A stretch of 64,000 nt of DNA from Agromyces humatus (GTDB taxonomy: Bacteria; Actinomycetota; Actinomycetes; Actinomycetales; Microbacteriaceae): assembly GCF_021228295.1 (NCBI RefSeq), contig NZ_JAJQPD010000010.1, forward strand, positions 1-64,000, written 5' to 3'. Both the position numbers and the translations under genes were made by a program. Under the pieces are notes generated by a model that saw nothing but the letters and a program-made list of their open reading frames with translations, had not been told where the DNA came from and searched no databases. This document shows, piece after piece, positions 45,668-55,542 of this stretch. Within the stretch, counting starts at the first letter, position 1. Every line of letters begins with the position of its first letter.

Positions 45668-47168
45668 CCGCCTCACCTCCCAGCATCGATCTGACCGCTT
45701 CGTGGAACCGCCTGCCTCGATCGCCGTAGTCGGCGAACTGGTCCATCGACGCCGCCGCGGGCGCGAGGAGCACGGTGTCGCCGGCTTCGGCGACCGCCGC
45801 AGCCAGCGCCACCGCGTCGGGCATCACCTGATCAGTGTCAGCCGCGACGACCTCGAACACGGGCAGTTCGGGCGCGTGTCGCCCGAACGCCGCGACGAGC
45901 GCGGCTCGATCGACCCCGATGACGATCGCCGCTCGAAGGCGCGCGACATGCGCCGCGACGAGCGAGTCGACGTCGACGCCCTTCAGCAGGCCGCCGACGA
46001 TCCACACGACCGTGCCGAACGCGGCCAGCGACGCCTGGGCGGCGTGCGGGTTCGTCGCCTTGGAGTCGTCGATCCAGCGGATGCCACCGGCGAAGGCCAC
46101 CGTCTCGATGCGATGCGCGTCGAGGCGGAACTCGCCCAGCGCATCGTGGATGACCGCCACCGGAACCCCGAACGAGCGGGCGAGCGCGGACGCGGCAAGG
46201 ATGTTCGCGACCACGTGCGGCGCCGCCAGGCCGCGCGGTTCGAGCTCGTCGAGCGTCGTGATCTCGAGGGCGGCGGTTCTACGGTCGTCGAGGAAGGCGC
46301 GGTCGCAGAGGATGCCGTCGACGACGCCGAAATCGCTCGGCCCCGGCACATCGAGCCCGAATCCGATCGCGCGAGCGCCCTCTTCGACCTCGGCGTCTTC
46401 GACCATCTTGCGCGTCGCCTCGTCGGCGCGGTTGTACACGCACGCGATCTTGGCGTTCTCGTAGACCGTCGCCTTGGCCGCTCGGTAGGCGTCGAACGAC
46501 CCGTGCCAGTCGAGGTGGTCGTCGGCGATGTTCAGCACGACGCTCGACCACGGGTGCAGCGCGCCCGGCCCGGTCTTGGGCAGGTGGTGCAGCTGGTAAC
46601 TCGAGAGTTCGACGACGAGCACGTCGAAGCCGCCGGGATCGCGCACGGCGTCGAGCACCGGGACGCCGATGTTGCCGCACGGTGCGGCCCTCAAGCCGTT
46701 TGCGGCGAGGAACGTCGCCGTCATCTGCACGGTCGTGGTCTTGCCGTTCGTGCCCGTGACGAGGATCCACTCGGCCGTGTTCACCTTGTCGCGCACGCGC
46801 CAGGCGAGTTCGATGTCGCCCCACACCGCGACCTCGGCGCCGCCGGCCCACTCGAACACGGGGTGGTCGGGATGGAATCCGGGCGAGGCGACGATCACCT
46901 CGGGTGCGAACGCCACGAGCTCGGCGGGCACGTGATCGAGCGGATGCCGCAGCAGGCGCGCCCCGATGACCTCGAGGATCCTCGCCCGGTCGTCGTCGAC
47001 CTCGGGCGCGACGACGAGCACGTCGGCACCGAGCTCGGTGAGCGTGTCGGCGACCGCGAACCCGGTGACCCCGACGCCGAGCACCGCGACCCTGAGCCCG
47101 GCCCAGTCCGCGTTCCAGCTGGTCAGCCCATCGAGCCTCGAGGCGCTCGACGCTGGGACGTCGCCCAT
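45627..47168 (-). CDS. murD: UDP-MurNAc-L-amino acid--D-glutamate ligase
   Basis: 513-aa cytoplasmic ligase for the second peptide residue. Motifs are AVLGVGVTGFAVADTL, P-loop [54 protein letters not shown] and LLAPAAASMDQFADYGDRG. ATG 47168 shares one base with the mraY stop (TGATG); another ATG at 47183 is possible, and neither has a clear ribosome site. It ends inside the ftsW start region. Confidence 0.95.
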   Translation of the reverse strand: MGDVPASSASRLDGLTSWNADWAGLRVAVLGVGVTGFAVADTLTELGADVLVVAPEVDDDRARILEVIGARLLRHPLDHVPAELVAFAPEVIVASPGFHPDHPVFEWAGGAEVAVWGDIELAWRVRDKVNTAEWILVTGTNGKTTTVQMTATFLAANGLRAAPCGNIGVPVLDAVRDPGGFDVLVVELSSYQLHHLPKTGPGALHPWSSVVLNIADDHLDWHGSFDAYRAAKATVYENAKIACVYNRADEATRKMVEDAEVEEGARAIGFGLDVPGPSDFGVVDGILCDRAFLDDRRTAALEITTLDELEPRGLAAPHVVANILAASALARSFGVPVAVIHDALGEFRLDAHRIETVAFAGGIRWIDDSKATNPHAAQASLAAFGTVVWIVGGLLKGVDVDSLVAAHVARLRAAIVIGVDRAALVAAFGRHAPELPVFEVVAADTDQVMPDAVALAAAVAEAGDTVLLAPAAASMDQFADYGDRGRRFHEAVRSMLGGEADGDSAPHDPPREA

Positions 47169-48265
47169 CAGCGCTGCAGCCATTCGAAGTAGAACGCACC
47201 GACGCCGGCGGCGACGAACAGGCCGCCGATGATCCAGAAGCGCACGACGATCGTGACCTCGGCCCAGCCCTTGAGCTCGAAGTGGTGGTGGATCGGACTC
47301 ATGAGGAAGATGCGCTTGCCGCGCGTCAGCTTGAAGTACGCGCGCTGCACGATGACCGAACCGGTCTCCATGACGAAGAGTCCGCCGATGAGGATGACCA
47401 GCAGTTCGGTGTGACTCACGATCGCGAGGGCGGCGAGGGCACCGCCGAGGGCGAGCGACCCGGTGTCGCCCATGTAGATCTTCGCCGGATTGGTGTTCCA
47501 CCAGAGGAATCCGATGAGGCCGCCGACGATCGCGGTCGCGACGATCGCGATGTCGAGGGGGTCGCGCACGTCGTAGGCGCGATAGGCGTCGCTCGGGTTC
47601 AGGTTCGGACTGAACTTCGATTGGTTGAACTGCCAGAACCCGATGATCACGAACGAGCCGATCGCGAGGATCGACGCACCGCCGGCGAGGCCGTCGAGCC
47701 CGTCGGTGACGTTGACGCCGTTCGAGGCCGCGACGGTGATCAGGCAGATCCACACGACGTAGAGCACGATGCCGACGACCGTGCCGAACACCATGAAGTC
47801 GAGCGGCAGGTCTCGGATGAACGAGATCTTCGTGTTCGCCGGTGTGACGCCCTCGTCGCTCGGGAACTGCAGCGCGAGCAGTGCGAACGCGGCCGCGATG
47901 ACCACCTGCCCGAGCACCTTCGCCCAGCCGCCGAGCCCGAGGCTCTGTCGCTTGCGGGTCTTCAGGAAGTCGTCGACGAAGCCCACGAGCCCGAGCCCGA
48001 CCATCATGCCGAGCACGAGCAGTCCCGACGCGGTCGGTCGCTCGCTCGAGAAGAGGAGCGTCGCCGCGAAGTACCCGAAGAGCGAGCCGAGGATGAAGAT
48101 GATGCCGCCCATCGTGGGCGTGCCGCGCTTGACGTGGTGGCTCTGCGGCCCGTCGTCGCGGATGAACTGACCCCAGCCGAGCCGCGTGAACAGCCGAATG
48201 AAGAGCGGGGTCAGAAACAGCGTGAAAGCGAGCGACAACGCCCCGGCGGTCAACAGTGCTCTCAC
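47168..48265 (-). CDS. mraY: Phospho-MurNAc-pentapeptide translocase
   Basis: 365-aa polytopic enzyme that makes lipid I from UDP-MurNAc-peptide and undecaprenyl phosphate. About ten hydrophobic segments are present. Motifs are [26 protein letters not shown] (Asp pair), [23 protein letters not shown] and [12 protein letters not shown]. The start is GTG 48265, placed by GGGAGA upstream and by the GTGA overlap with the murF stop. Confidence 0.97.
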   Translation of the reverse strand: MRALLTAGALSLAFTLFLTPLFIRLFTRLGWGQFIRDDGPQSHHVKRGTPTMGGIIFILGSLFGYFAATLLFSSERPTASGLLVLGMMVGLGLVGFVDDFLKTRKRQSLGLGGWAKVLGQVVIAAAFALLALQFPSDEGVTPANTKISFIRDLPLDFMVFGTVVGIVLYVVWICLITVAASNGVNVTDGLDGLAGGASILAIGSFVIIGFWQFNQSKFSPNLNPSDAYRAYDVRDPLDIAIVATAIVGGLIGFLWWNTNPAKIYMGDTGSLALGGALAALAIVSHTELLVILIGGLFVMETGSVIVQRAYFKLTRGKRIFLMSPIHHHFELKGWAEVTIVVRFWIIGGLFVAAGVGAFYFEWLQR

Positions 48266-49689
48266 GCGAACCATTCTCCCAGTCGATCGCCCAGCAGACG
48301 CAGACCCGCCGCGTTCGACGATTTCACCAACACCGTGTCGCCCGGGCGCACGGAGGACACGACGAGGTCGAAGGCCTCGTCTGCGGTCTCGACGAAGGCC
48401 GACTCGCCGGCCCACGATCCCTCGTTGATCGCGGTGATGTGCAGCCGCCTCGCGCCCTGGCCCACGACGACGAGCTGCGAGATGCCGAGCCGCACGGCGA
48501 GGAGGCCGATGCGATCGTGCTCGTCGCCCGAGAACTCCCCGAGCTCGCTCATCTCGCCGAGCACGGCGATCGTGCGCGTTCCGGGCGCCCTGACCTGTGC
48601 GAGCGTCTTCAGCGCCGCCGACATCGAGTCGGGGCTCGCGTTGTAGGCGTCGTTGATGATCGTGATGTCGTCGCGTCCGCCCATGAGCTGCATGCGCCAG
48701 CGTTCGGCGAGGGTCACCCGCTCGAGCGCATCGACGATGTCGGCGAGCGGCACCCCGAGTTCCAACGCCGCGGCGGTCGCGGCGAGGGCGTTCATGACGT
48801 GGTGCTCGCCGAGCACCCCGAAATGCACGCGAGCGACTGCGCTGGTCCGGGCTGGCCCGTCGGGGACCGTGATCGTGAACTCCGTGCCACGCGCGTGCAC
48901 GACGAGGTCGGTCGCGCGCACGTCGGCCCGCTCGCCGAGGCCGAACCAGACCACTCGCGCCGCGGTGCGTTCGGCCATCGACGAGACCCGCGGGTCGTCG
49001 GCGTTCAGGATCGCGACCTCGTGGGCGGCGAGCCCGGTCACCATCTCGGACTTCGCGAGCACGGTCTGCTCGATGCCGCCGAACTCCCCGGCGTGCGCGA
49101 GGCCGACCTTCAGCACGATGCCGACGTCGGGGTGCGCCATCTTCACGAGACGAGCGATCTCTCCGACCGCGGAGGCGCCCATCTCGGCGACGAGGAACTC
49201 GGTGTCGTCGGTCAGCTCGAGCGCGGTGATCGGCCCTCCGACCTCGTTGTTGAACGACTTCCGCGACGCGACGGTGGCGCCATGCCCCTGCAGGATCGCG
49301 CGCAGCAGGTTCTTCGTGGTCGTCTTGCCGTTCGATCCGGTGACGCCCACGACCTTGAGGCGCCCGTGCGATCGCACGCGTCGCACGACCTCGGTCGCGA
49401 GGGCCCCCAGGGCGTCGACCGTGTCGGCGACCACGATCTGCGGCACGGCGAGGTCGAGCGGGTGCTCGACGACCAGGAGGGCCGCACCCTGCTCGGCAGC
49501 GGACGGCGCGAATCGGTGCCCGTCGTCGAACTCTCCACGCTTGGCGAAGAAGACGTCCCCATGGCCGATCTCGCGGGAGTCGGTCGTGACGGTGCCCGAG
49601 ACGACGGTCTGCGGCGAGGCATCCGTGCCGTCGAGATGCAGGGTGCCGCCCGTGGCCGACGCGACCTCTGCCAAGGTGAGGTCGATCAT
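48262..49689 (-). CDS. murF: UDP-MurNAc-tripeptide--D-Ala-D-Ala ligase
   Basis: 475-aa cytoplasmic ligase that finishes the pentapeptide. Motifs are [16 protein letters not shown]-loop [47 protein letters not shown] and [18 protein letters not shown] 49689 overlaps the murE stop (ATGA), which I prefer over GTG 49698. The C-terminal end overlaps mraY. Confidence 0.96.
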   Translation of the reverse strand: MIDLTLAEVASATGGTLHLDGTDASPQTVVSGTVTTDSREIGHGDVFFAKRGEFDDGHRFAPSAAEQGAALLVVEHPLDLAVPQIVVADTVDALGALATEVVRRVRSHGRLKVVGVTGSNGKTTTKNLLRAILQGHGATVASRKSFNNEVGGPITALELTDDTEFLVAEMGASAVGEIARLVKMAHPDVGIVLKVGLAHAGEFGGIEQTVLAKSEMVTGLAAHEVAILNADDPRVSSMAERTAARVVWFGLGERADVRATDLVVHARGTEFTITVPDGPARTSAVARVHFGVLGEHHVMNALAATAAALELGVPLADIVDALERVTLAERWRMQLMGGRDDITIINDAYNASPDSMSAALKTLAQVRAPGTRTIAVLGEMSELGEFSGDEHDRIGLLAVRLGISQLVVVGQGARRLHITAINEGSWAGESAFVETADEAFDLVVSSVRPGDTVLVKSSNAAGLRLLGDRLGEWFA

Positions 49690-51233
49690 TCGAGCCACCC
49701 CGCATCGCGCAGCGCCTGCTTCGAGTCTTCTCGCGCCGAATAGGGCAGCTTCACGCCGCGCACCTCGTGGTAGTCCTCATGGCCGGGGCCGGCATACAGG
49801 ATCGAATCTCCTTCGTCGGCGAGGGCGAGTGCGGTGCGGAACGCCTCGCGGGGATCGGCGATCTCGTGGATCTCACGGTCGGGCACCGCAGCGCGGGCGC
49901 CCTCGATGAGGGCGGCTCGGATCGCGGCCGGGTCCTCGAATCGCGGATGGAAGTCGGTGACGACGACCACGTCGGCGCCGCGCGCGGCGATGGCCCCCAT
50001 CTCGGCCCGCTTCGTGGTGTCGCGGTCGCCGTCGGCGCCGAAGACCATGACCACGCGTCCCGTCGTGAACCGGCGGATCGCCGCGAGCGTCTGCAGGAAC
50101 GCGTCGGGACTGTGGCCGTAGTCGATGTAGACGATCGGGCCGCGGTCGCCCGAGATGCGCTCGGCACGGCCGGGGATGTAGGCATCGATGCCGCCGGCGC
50201 GCTCGAGCACCTCGGCGATGCGGGCGAAGTCGTAGCCCGCGTCGACGAGCATGACGATCGCGAGCGCCGCATTCGCGGCCATGTACCACCCGAGCAAGGG
50301 CACGCGGGTCTCGAGCCGACGGCCGTCGGCACCCTCGAGCACGAACGACGTGTACGCCGCCTCTTCGTCGAGCACGGTGAGACGCCAGTCGGCTGCGACA
50401 TCGGCACGGGTCGTGAGCGTGGTCACCGGGATGCCCGACTCGCGCGCGAGCCGCTCGCCCCACGCCGAGTCGACCGTGACGACGCCACGGCGAGCTCTCC
50501 CGGGCTGGAACAGCTCGAGCTTGGCCTCGAAGTACTCTTCGAGGGTCGCGTAGTCGTCGAGGTGGTCGTGGCTGAGGTTCGTGAAGCCCGCGATGTCGAA
50601 CACCAGGCCGTCGACGCGATGGCGCGACAGCGCCTGGGCGGAGACCTCGATGCCGACCGCACGCACGTCGACCTCGCGCATGCGGGCGAGCAGTGCGTGC
50701 AGTTCGCTCGCCTCTGGGGTCGTCAATGAGCTGGTGACGGCCTCGTCGCCGATGCGTCGCTCGGCGGTCGACGTGAGCCCGGCGATGACGCCGAGCTGGC
50801 GCAGGATGCCGTAGAGCAGGTACACGACGCTCGTCTTGCCGTTGGTGCCGGTGACGGCGAAGAGCGTCGCGGGGTTGTCGGCGGTGCGGTGGATCCACGC
50901 GGCGACGTCGCCGAGCGCAGCGCGCGCGTCGGCGGTCACGAGGATCGGCAGCCCGGCGTCGGTGGCGAGGGCGGCGCCGGCCTCATCGGTCAGCAGCGCC
51001 ACGGCGCCGGCCTCTCGAGCGGCGACGGCGAACTGTGCGCCGTGGGCGTTGCGGCCGGGGACGCCGACGTAGAGATCGCCGGGGCGCGCCGCCGCCGATG
51101 AGAGGCCGACGCCCGTCACCTCGAGGTCGCCGAGCTCGCCGCGCACGTCGAACCCGAACTCGTCGGCCAGGCCGCGGAGTGATCGGGGGCTCGGGTGCTG
51201 CGGCCGGAGGGCCGTGGGAGGCGATCCGGTCAC
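49686..51233 (-). CDS. murE: UDP-MurNAc-dipeptide--diamino acid ligase, variant substrate motif
   Basis: 515-aa ligase for the third peptide residue. The P-loop is [15 protein letters not shown] at about residues 126-140; [39 protein letters not shown] and [15 protein letters not shown] follow. Where meso-diaminopimelate enzymes carry DDNPR, this protein has DFHPR (residues 427-431), and the later GKGHE is GPGHE. Arg and the downstream EDP are kept. This suggests a residue other than meso-DAP, such as diaminobutyrate, ornithine or lysine, in line with B-type walls of Microbacteriaceae. GTG start 51233; 13 bases after ftsI. Confidence 0.93.
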   Translation of the reverse strand: MTGSPPTALRPQHPSPRSLRGLADEFGFDVRGELGDLEVTGVGLSSAAARPGDLYVGVPGRNAHGAQFAVAAREAGAVALLTDEAGAALATDAGLPILVTADARAALGDVAAWIHRTADNPATLFAVTGTNGKTSVVYLLYGILRQLGVIAGLTSTAERRIGDEAVTSSLTTPEASELHALLARMREVDVRAVGIEVSAQALSRHRVDGLVFDIAGFTNLSHDHLDDYATLEEYFEAKLELFQPGRARRGVVTVDSAWGERLARESGIPVTTLTTRADVAADWRLTVLDEEAAYTSFVLEGADGRRLETRVPLLGWYMAANAALAIVMLVDAGYDFARIAEVLERAGGIDAYIPGRAERISGDRGPIVYIDYGHSPDAFLQTLAAIRRFTTGRVVMVFGADGDRDTTKRAEMGAIAARGADVVVVTDFHPRFEDPAAIRAALIEGARAAVPDREIHEIADPREAFRTALALADEGDSILYAGPGHEDYHEVRGVKLPYSAREDSKQALRDAGWLE

Positions 51234-51246
51234 GAACCCAACTTTC

Positions 51247-53055
51247 TCACCAGGTGGCTGGCAGTTCGGGCGCCTGGGCGCCGGATGGAACGGTCCGATA
51301 CTTCTTCAGCACCTGGCTCATCACCTCTTGGAAGACGGGCGCGGATGCGGCGGACGAGTTCATCTTAACGGGATTCATGATGCTCACCGAAACGACGAAC
51401 TCCGGGTCATCCGCCGGAGCGAAGCCCGAAACCGACACGAGATAGCCGCTCAGGTAGCCGCCCTGGCCGTCGGGAACCTGCGCCGTGCCGGTCTTCGCTG
51501 CGACGCGGTATCCGGGGATGTTCCACGTGTCGGCGAGCCAACCCTCGGCGTACACGCGCTCGAGCATCGCGCTCGTCTCGTCGGCGGCCTTCTCGGAGAC
51601 GACCCGCCTGCCCTCGGACGTGGTCGCGGTCGTCTCGCCGTCGGCGGTTCGGCAGCTGTCGACCAATGACACCGGCATGCGCACACCGCCGTTCGCAAGG
51701 GTCTGGTACACGCTCGCGATCTGCACGGCGGTGGTGGTGAGGCCCTGCCCGAACATGGTCGCGTACTTCGTCTGGTTGTCCCACTCCCCCGGTCCGCCAT
51801 GCAGGTCGCCCGGCTCTTCACCCGAGAAGCCCACCTCGGTGCGTTCGCCGAGCCCGAACTTCAGCATGTCGTCGTACCGCTGCTGGTCGGTGAGCCGCTC
51901 GCCGAAGATCGACATGCCGGTGTTCGACGAGTCGATGAGCACCCCGGTCATCGTGTAGGGCGTCGGCCCGTGGAAGAAGCTGTCGTTGATGTTCGCGCCG
52001 TTCGGCGGCAGGTATCGGTAGTCGGCCGTGATGCGGCTGAGCGGGTCGCCCTTGCCGGCATTGATGACGGATGCCGCGGTGAGGGCCTTGAACGTCGACC
52101 CGGGCTCGAACGGTGCGGTGAACGACCGCGACCCGCGATCGTCCTCGGCCGTCGCGTCGGGATCGTTGGGGTCGATCGTGGGAACGTCGGCGACGGCGAG
52201 CAGTCGCCCCGTCTTGGCCTCCATGACCGTCACGGTCGCCCAGTCGGCGCCGACGGCCCGGCGCTGCTCCTCGGCGATGCGCTGCACGAAGAACTGCAGG
52301 TCGGCGTCGATCGTGAGCTGCAGGGTGCCGCCGTCGTGCGCCTCCTTGTGCACCACTTCGGTGCCGGGGATCCGCACCCAGTCCTTGAGACTGTGCAGGT
52401 AGCTCGCCTCGCCGTTCTCGCTCGCGAGGCAGTCGTTCTCGGAGAGCTCGAGCCCTGCGAGCGGTTCGCCGTCGTCTTCGCGAAGGAAGCCGAGCAGGTT
52501 GCCGCCTACGGCACCGTTGGGGTACCGGCGACTCGGGTGCTGGTAGGGGACGACCCATGGGATGTCGAGCGCCTTGACCGCCTCGTACGTCGTCGTGTCG
52601 ACGAGTTTCGCGACGTACGCGAAATCGGATTCGGGGTTGTCGGCGAGCGCGGCGGTGATGATGCCCTGCACCTGGTCGGCGGTGAGCCCGACCACCGAGC
52701 CGAGCTCGGCGGCGACCTGCTCGAGCGGAACGTCGACCTCGGTGGTCTTGGCGGGATCGGCAGGATCGGGCACCTCGCGGGTCACATCGCCCTTCATCGC
52801 CTGCTTCGGTGAGAGCGCGATGTCGTAGCGCATGACGGTGTCGGCGAGCACCTGACCGTCGGCATCGACGATGTCACCGCGCGCCCCGTAGACCGTCACT
52901 GGCACCGACCGTGCATCCTGCGCCTGCACGTTCAGCGCTGATGCCCTGACGATCTGGACGTCGACGAGCTTCACGACGAACACGCCGACGAGTACGACCA
53001 TCACGACCGCGAAGACGAGGATCCGCCGCATCGGGTACCGGCTGGTTCGGTTCAT
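51247..53055 (-). CDS. ftsI: Septal peptidoglycan transpeptidase FtsI (PBP2/PBP3 class B)
   Basis: 602-aa class B penicillin-binding protein. A short cytoplasmic start and one membrane segment (about 9-30, RRILVFAVVMVVLVGVFVVK) precede the pedestal domain (VTVYGARGDIVDADGQVLAD). The transpeptidase active site has SxxK in EPGSTFKALTAAS at about residue 320, SxN in LIDSSNTGMS at about 373, and KTGT in VAAKTGTAQVP at about 520. It works with FtsW and lies between ftsL and murE. Confidence 0.95.
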   Translation of the reverse strand: MNRTSRYPMRRILVFAVVMVVLVGVFVVKLVDVQIVRASALNVQAQDARSVPVTVYGARGDIVDADGQVLADTVMRYDIALSPKQAMKGDVTREVPDPADPAKTTEVDVPLEQVAAELGSVVGLTADQVQGIITAALADNPESDFAYVAKLVDTTTYEAVKALDIPWVVPYQHPSRRYPNGAVGGNLLGFLREDDGEPLAGLELSENDCLASENGEASYLHSLKDWVRIPGTEVVHKEAHDGGTLQLTIDADLQFFVQRIAEEQRRAVGADWATVTVMEAKTGRLLAVADVPTIDPNDPDATAEDDRGSRSFTAPFEPGSTFKALTAASVINAGKGDPLSRITADYRYLPPNGANINDSFFHGPTPYTMTGVLIDSSNTGMSIFGERLTDQQRYDDMLKFGLGERTEVGFSGEEPGDLHGGPGEWDNQTKYATMFGQGLTTTAVQIASVYQTLANGGVRMPVSLVDSCRTADGETTATTSEGRRVVSEKAADETSAMLERVYAEGWLADTWNIPGYRVAAKTGTAQVPDGQGGYLSGYLVSVSGFAPADDPEFVVSVSIMNPVKMNSSAASAPVFQEVMSQVLKKYRTVPSGAQAPELPATW

Positions 53056-53099
53056 CCGCTTCAGGTTCCCTCGTTCGTCGGATCGTGCGCTTCTGCTCG

Positions 53100-53690
53100 T
53101 CAGTGGGTCGCGGGTGTCGGCAGGCTGCCGTCGACCGGTGGCGGTGCCGGCGCTCGGGCGGGAATCGCCTCGCCCGCATTGCCGGCCGCACCCGGTGTCT
53201 TCCCCTGCGTCGGAGTCTCCCCGGTCGGATGCTCGGTGACGAGCGGCACGCCGTCGATCAGCGCATTCGGAACGAGCGGCGCGGTCGCCTCGGTGCCGGC
53301 GCCGGCCGCGGCGGGATCACCGGTCACCGCCCCGTCGGAGAGCCGAAGGAAGACCGGATTGGCGTTCGGCACCATGCCGAGCGCCTCGGCGTTCGCCGCG
53401 AGGTACTGCGGCGACTGCACACGGTCGAGGTCCTCGCGCAGCTGCTGCTGCTGTCGATCGAGTTTCGCCTGTGCGATCTGGTACTTGTCGACCTCGTAGG
53501 CCCCCTGCGTGACCGCGATCGAGAGCAGCAGCTGCGCCACGACGATCGCGGCGACGCCCGCGACCGCGATGATCGCGTACGCGAGGCGAGGTTTGGCCCG
53601 GCGTACCGCCTCTGGCGCAGGCCGCAGCCAGCGCGGGCGCCCGGGCGTCCGTGCTGGCGCCGGGATGGATTGGGCCGGCACAGCGCTCAT
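53100..53690 (-). CDS. ftsL: FtsL-like bitopic division protein
   Basis: 196-aa protein with a basic Pro-rich cytoplasmic start, one membrane segment (about 36-58, LAYAIIAVAGVAAIVVAQLL), then a heptad-like helix (DKYQIAQAKLDRQQQQLRED) and the motif VQSPQYLAANAEALGMVPN. The distal 90 residues are Pro/Gly/Ala-rich. Sequence identity in FtsL is low, so position between rsmH and ftsI and this topology are the main evidence. Its ATG overlaps the rsmH stop by four bases. Confidence 0.8.
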   Translation of the reverse strand: MSAVPAQSIPAPARTPGRPRWLRPAPEAVRRAKPRLAYAIIAVAGVAAIVVAQLLLSIAVTQGAYEVDKYQIAQAKLDRQQQQLREDLDRVQSPQYLAANAEALGMVPNANPVFLRLSDGAVTGDPAAAGAGTEATAPLVPNALIDGVPLVTEHPTGETPTQGKTPGAAGNAGEAIPARAPAPPPVDGSLPTPATH

Positions 53691-54640
53691 GACGGCCTCC
53701 TCACTCGTTCAGCGGCGCGCAGTCGCACCGGCTTCGCACGCGGGTTCTGCGCCTGCTCGGTCTCGCTCGCCAGTTCGGCGCCCCGTACGAGGAGCTTGAA
53801 CTGCGGACGGTGTTCGGGCAGCTCCATCGGCAGCCCTGCGGGCGCCGTCGAGCTCGACGCTGCCTGCAGCACCCGCTTGACGATGCGGTCCTCGAGCGAC
53901 TGGTAGGCGAGCACGACGATGCGGCCGCCCACCGCGACGGTGTCGAGGGCTGCGGGCATCGCCCGCTCGAGCACCGAGAGCTCCTCGTTCACCTCGATGC
54001 GCAGCGCCTGGAACACCCGCTTGGCGGGATGGCCCTGCCGCGCCACGGCAGCCGGCGTCGCCGCCTGGATCACGGCCACGAGCTGCGCCGAACGGGTGAT
54101 CGGGACCTCGGCCCTTGCTCGCACGATGGCGCGCGCGTAACGGGCGGCGAGCTTCTCCTCGCCGTAGTCGAGGAAGATGCGCCGCAGCTCGTCTTCGCTC
54201 GCCTCGGCGATCACGTCGGCCGCGGTGCGACCGCTCGTGGAGTCCATGCGCATGTCGAGCGGCGCATCCTTCGAGTAGGCGAACCCGCGCTCGGCGCGGT
54301 CGAGCTGCAGCGACGACACGCCCAGGTCGAAGAGCACGCCCTGGACCTCGCGGAAGCCTTCGGAGCGCACGGCTGCAGCGATGCCGTCGTAGACCGTGTG
54401 CACGAAACGGGCGCGCTCGCCGAACTTCGCGAGGCGTTCGCGCGCGATGGCGAGCGCGTCGGTGTCGCGATCGAGTCCGATGACCGTGAGATTCGGGAAC
54501 CGCTCGAGGATGGCCGCGGCGTGACCGCCCATGCCGAGGGTGGCATCGACGAGCACGGCGCCGTCGGCGTCGAGGGCCGGTGCAAGCAGTTCGAGCGTGC
54601 GCTCGAGCATGACCGGGGTGTGAATGCGTTCGATGTCCAT
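53687..54640 (-). CDS. rsmH: 16S rRNA (cytosine(1402)-N(4))-methyltransferase
   Basis: 317-aa SAM-dependent methyltransferase acting on the decoding centre. Motifs are HTPVMLERTLELL, SAM motif LVDATLGMGGHAAAIL, VIGLDRDTDALAIA, GVLFDLGVSSLQLDRAERGFAYSKD-type central motif, and RVFQALRIEVNEEL. ATG 54640 is chosen; the longer frame upstream is not conserved. It follows mraZ by about 100 bases and is coupled to ftsL. Confidence 0.96.
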   Translation of the reverse strand: MDIERIHTPVMLERTLELLAPALDADGAVLVDATLGMGGHAAAILERFPNLTVIGLDRDTDALAIARERLAKFGERARFVHTVYDGIAAAVRSEGFREVQGVLFDLGVSSLQLDRAERGFAYSKDAPLDMRMDSTSGRTAADVIAEASEDELRRIFLDYGEEKLAARYARAIVRARAEVPITRSAQLVAVIQAATPAAVARQGHPAKRVFQALRIEVNEELSVLERAMPAALDTVAVGGRIVVLAYQSLEDRIVKRVLQAASSSTAPAGLPMELPEHRPQFKLLVRGAELASETEQAQNPRAKPVRLRAAERVRRPS

Positions 54641-54744
54641 GGTTCCGCCTTGTCTTCGTGGGCCTCTGGTCCTGATCCCCACCCGTTCGTCCTGATGCGG
54701 GGAAGTGCACCAGGCCCGGCCGGCTGGGAGTCGGGGCCCGAGGA

Positions 54745-55176
54745 TCAGAAGAGTCCGGGGATCACCTCCTCCGCCGTTTCCGCGAAGGCCGCCTCCTGCT
54801 CGGCGAGGTAGCTCTGCCACGCCGCCGCATCCCAGATCTCCACCCGACTGCCGGCGCCGATGACCGTGAGGTCCCGGTCGAGCCCCGCGTAGCCGCGGAG
54901 GTTGGCTGGGATGGTGACCCGATGCTGCTTGTCGGGGGTCTCCGCGGATGCCCCCGAGAGGAAGACGCGCATGTAGTCGCGCGCCTGTTTGCTCGTCACC
55001 GGGGCTTGGCGGATCTTGTCGCTCATGCTCTCGAACTCACGTGCACTGAACACGTAGATGCAGCGCTCTTGTCCCCGTGTGAGCACGAGTCCGTTCGAGA
55101 GCTCGTCCCGGAACTTGGCCGGAAGAATGACGCGGCCCTTCTCGTCGAGCTTCGGCTCGTAGGTCCCGAGGAACAC
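54745..55176 (-). CDS. mraZ: MraZ, dcw cluster regulator
   Basis: 143-aa AbrB-fold DNA-binding protein with two MraZ repeats, each containing a DxxxR motif: [20 protein letters not shown] and [20 protein letters not shown]. MraZ forms rings that bind phased TGGGN-type repeats and controls the first genes of the dcw cluster. It starts at GTG 55176 with a G-rich stretch (GGAGG, AAAGGGGG) upstream. Three phased GTGGR repeats lie inside its own promoter. Confidence 0.96.
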   Translation of the reverse strand: MFLGTYEPKLDEKGRVILPAKFRDELSNGLVLTRGQERCIYVFSAREFESMSDKIRQAPVTSKQARDYMRVFLSGASAETPDKQHRVTIPANLRGYAGLDRDLTVIGAGSRVEIWDAAAWQSYLAEQEAAFAETAEEVIPGLF

Positions 55177-55214
55177 CGCACCACCCCCTTTCCTCCGGCC
55201 AGGATCCAGGTGAG

Positions 55215-55247
55215 CCCCACTTTACTCCACTCTCATCCACGCTTCAA
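55215..55247 (-). promoter_or_regulatory. mraZ promoter with embedded MraZ box
   Basis: On the minus strand TTGAAG (55247-55242), a 17-base spacer and TAAAGT (55224-55219) form a good -35/-10 pair. GTGGAT, GTGGAG and GTGGGG begin at 55240, 55230 and 55220, exactly 10 bp apart, so the repeats fill the spacer and overlap the -10. This matches the known MraZ site design of TGGGN repeats with five-base gaps and implies autorepression. Confidence 0.75.
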
Positions 55248-55437
55248 CGACATTCGCTCGTTTTTGTTGGAGCACCGGCGCAGAACCCGCATGAATCCGG
55301 GGAAGAAGGGCGGTGGAGTGGAGTGGAGGGAGATTGCTGGGAGTTCGACGCGAGGCCGATCGCCACCACTGATGCCGCCGACGGATGCCGCGGGGTCCTG
55401 CCATTCCGGCACTGATTCCCCGGCGCGCACGACGAAA

Positions 55438-55461
55438 CGGGCCGATCCCGCGATCGACCCG
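55438..55461 (-). terminator. Second, upstream copy of the DUF3040 terminator hairpin
   Basis: CGGGCCGATC, four-base loop, GATCGACCCG, preceded on the plus strand by GACGAAA so that minus-strand RNA would end in TTTCGTC. It is nearly identical to the hairpin at 55517-55542 and probably arose by duplication. Confidence 0.5.
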
Positions 55462-55466
55462 CTGAA

Positions 55467-55512
55467 GTGGCGCGAAGTGGAGGGGTTGGGTGGCGCGAGG
55501 TGGAGGGGACGA
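55467..55512. repeat. Imperfect 23-bp tandem repeat (GTGGCGCGARGTGGAGGGG)
   Basis: Two 23-bp units differ at a few positions only. Each carries GTGG twice with a 10-base offset (GTGGCGCGAAGTGG), the same phase as the MraZ box. Confidence 0.75.
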
Positions 55513-55542
55513 GAAAACGGGCCGATCATCCGATCGACCCGT
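55512..55542 (-). terminator. Terminator of the DUF3040 gene
   Basis: Minus strand: ACGGGTCGATC, loop GGAT, GATCGGCCCGT, then TTTTCTCG. Eleven-pair stem with one G-U pair, about 28 bases after the stop. Confidence 0.8.
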
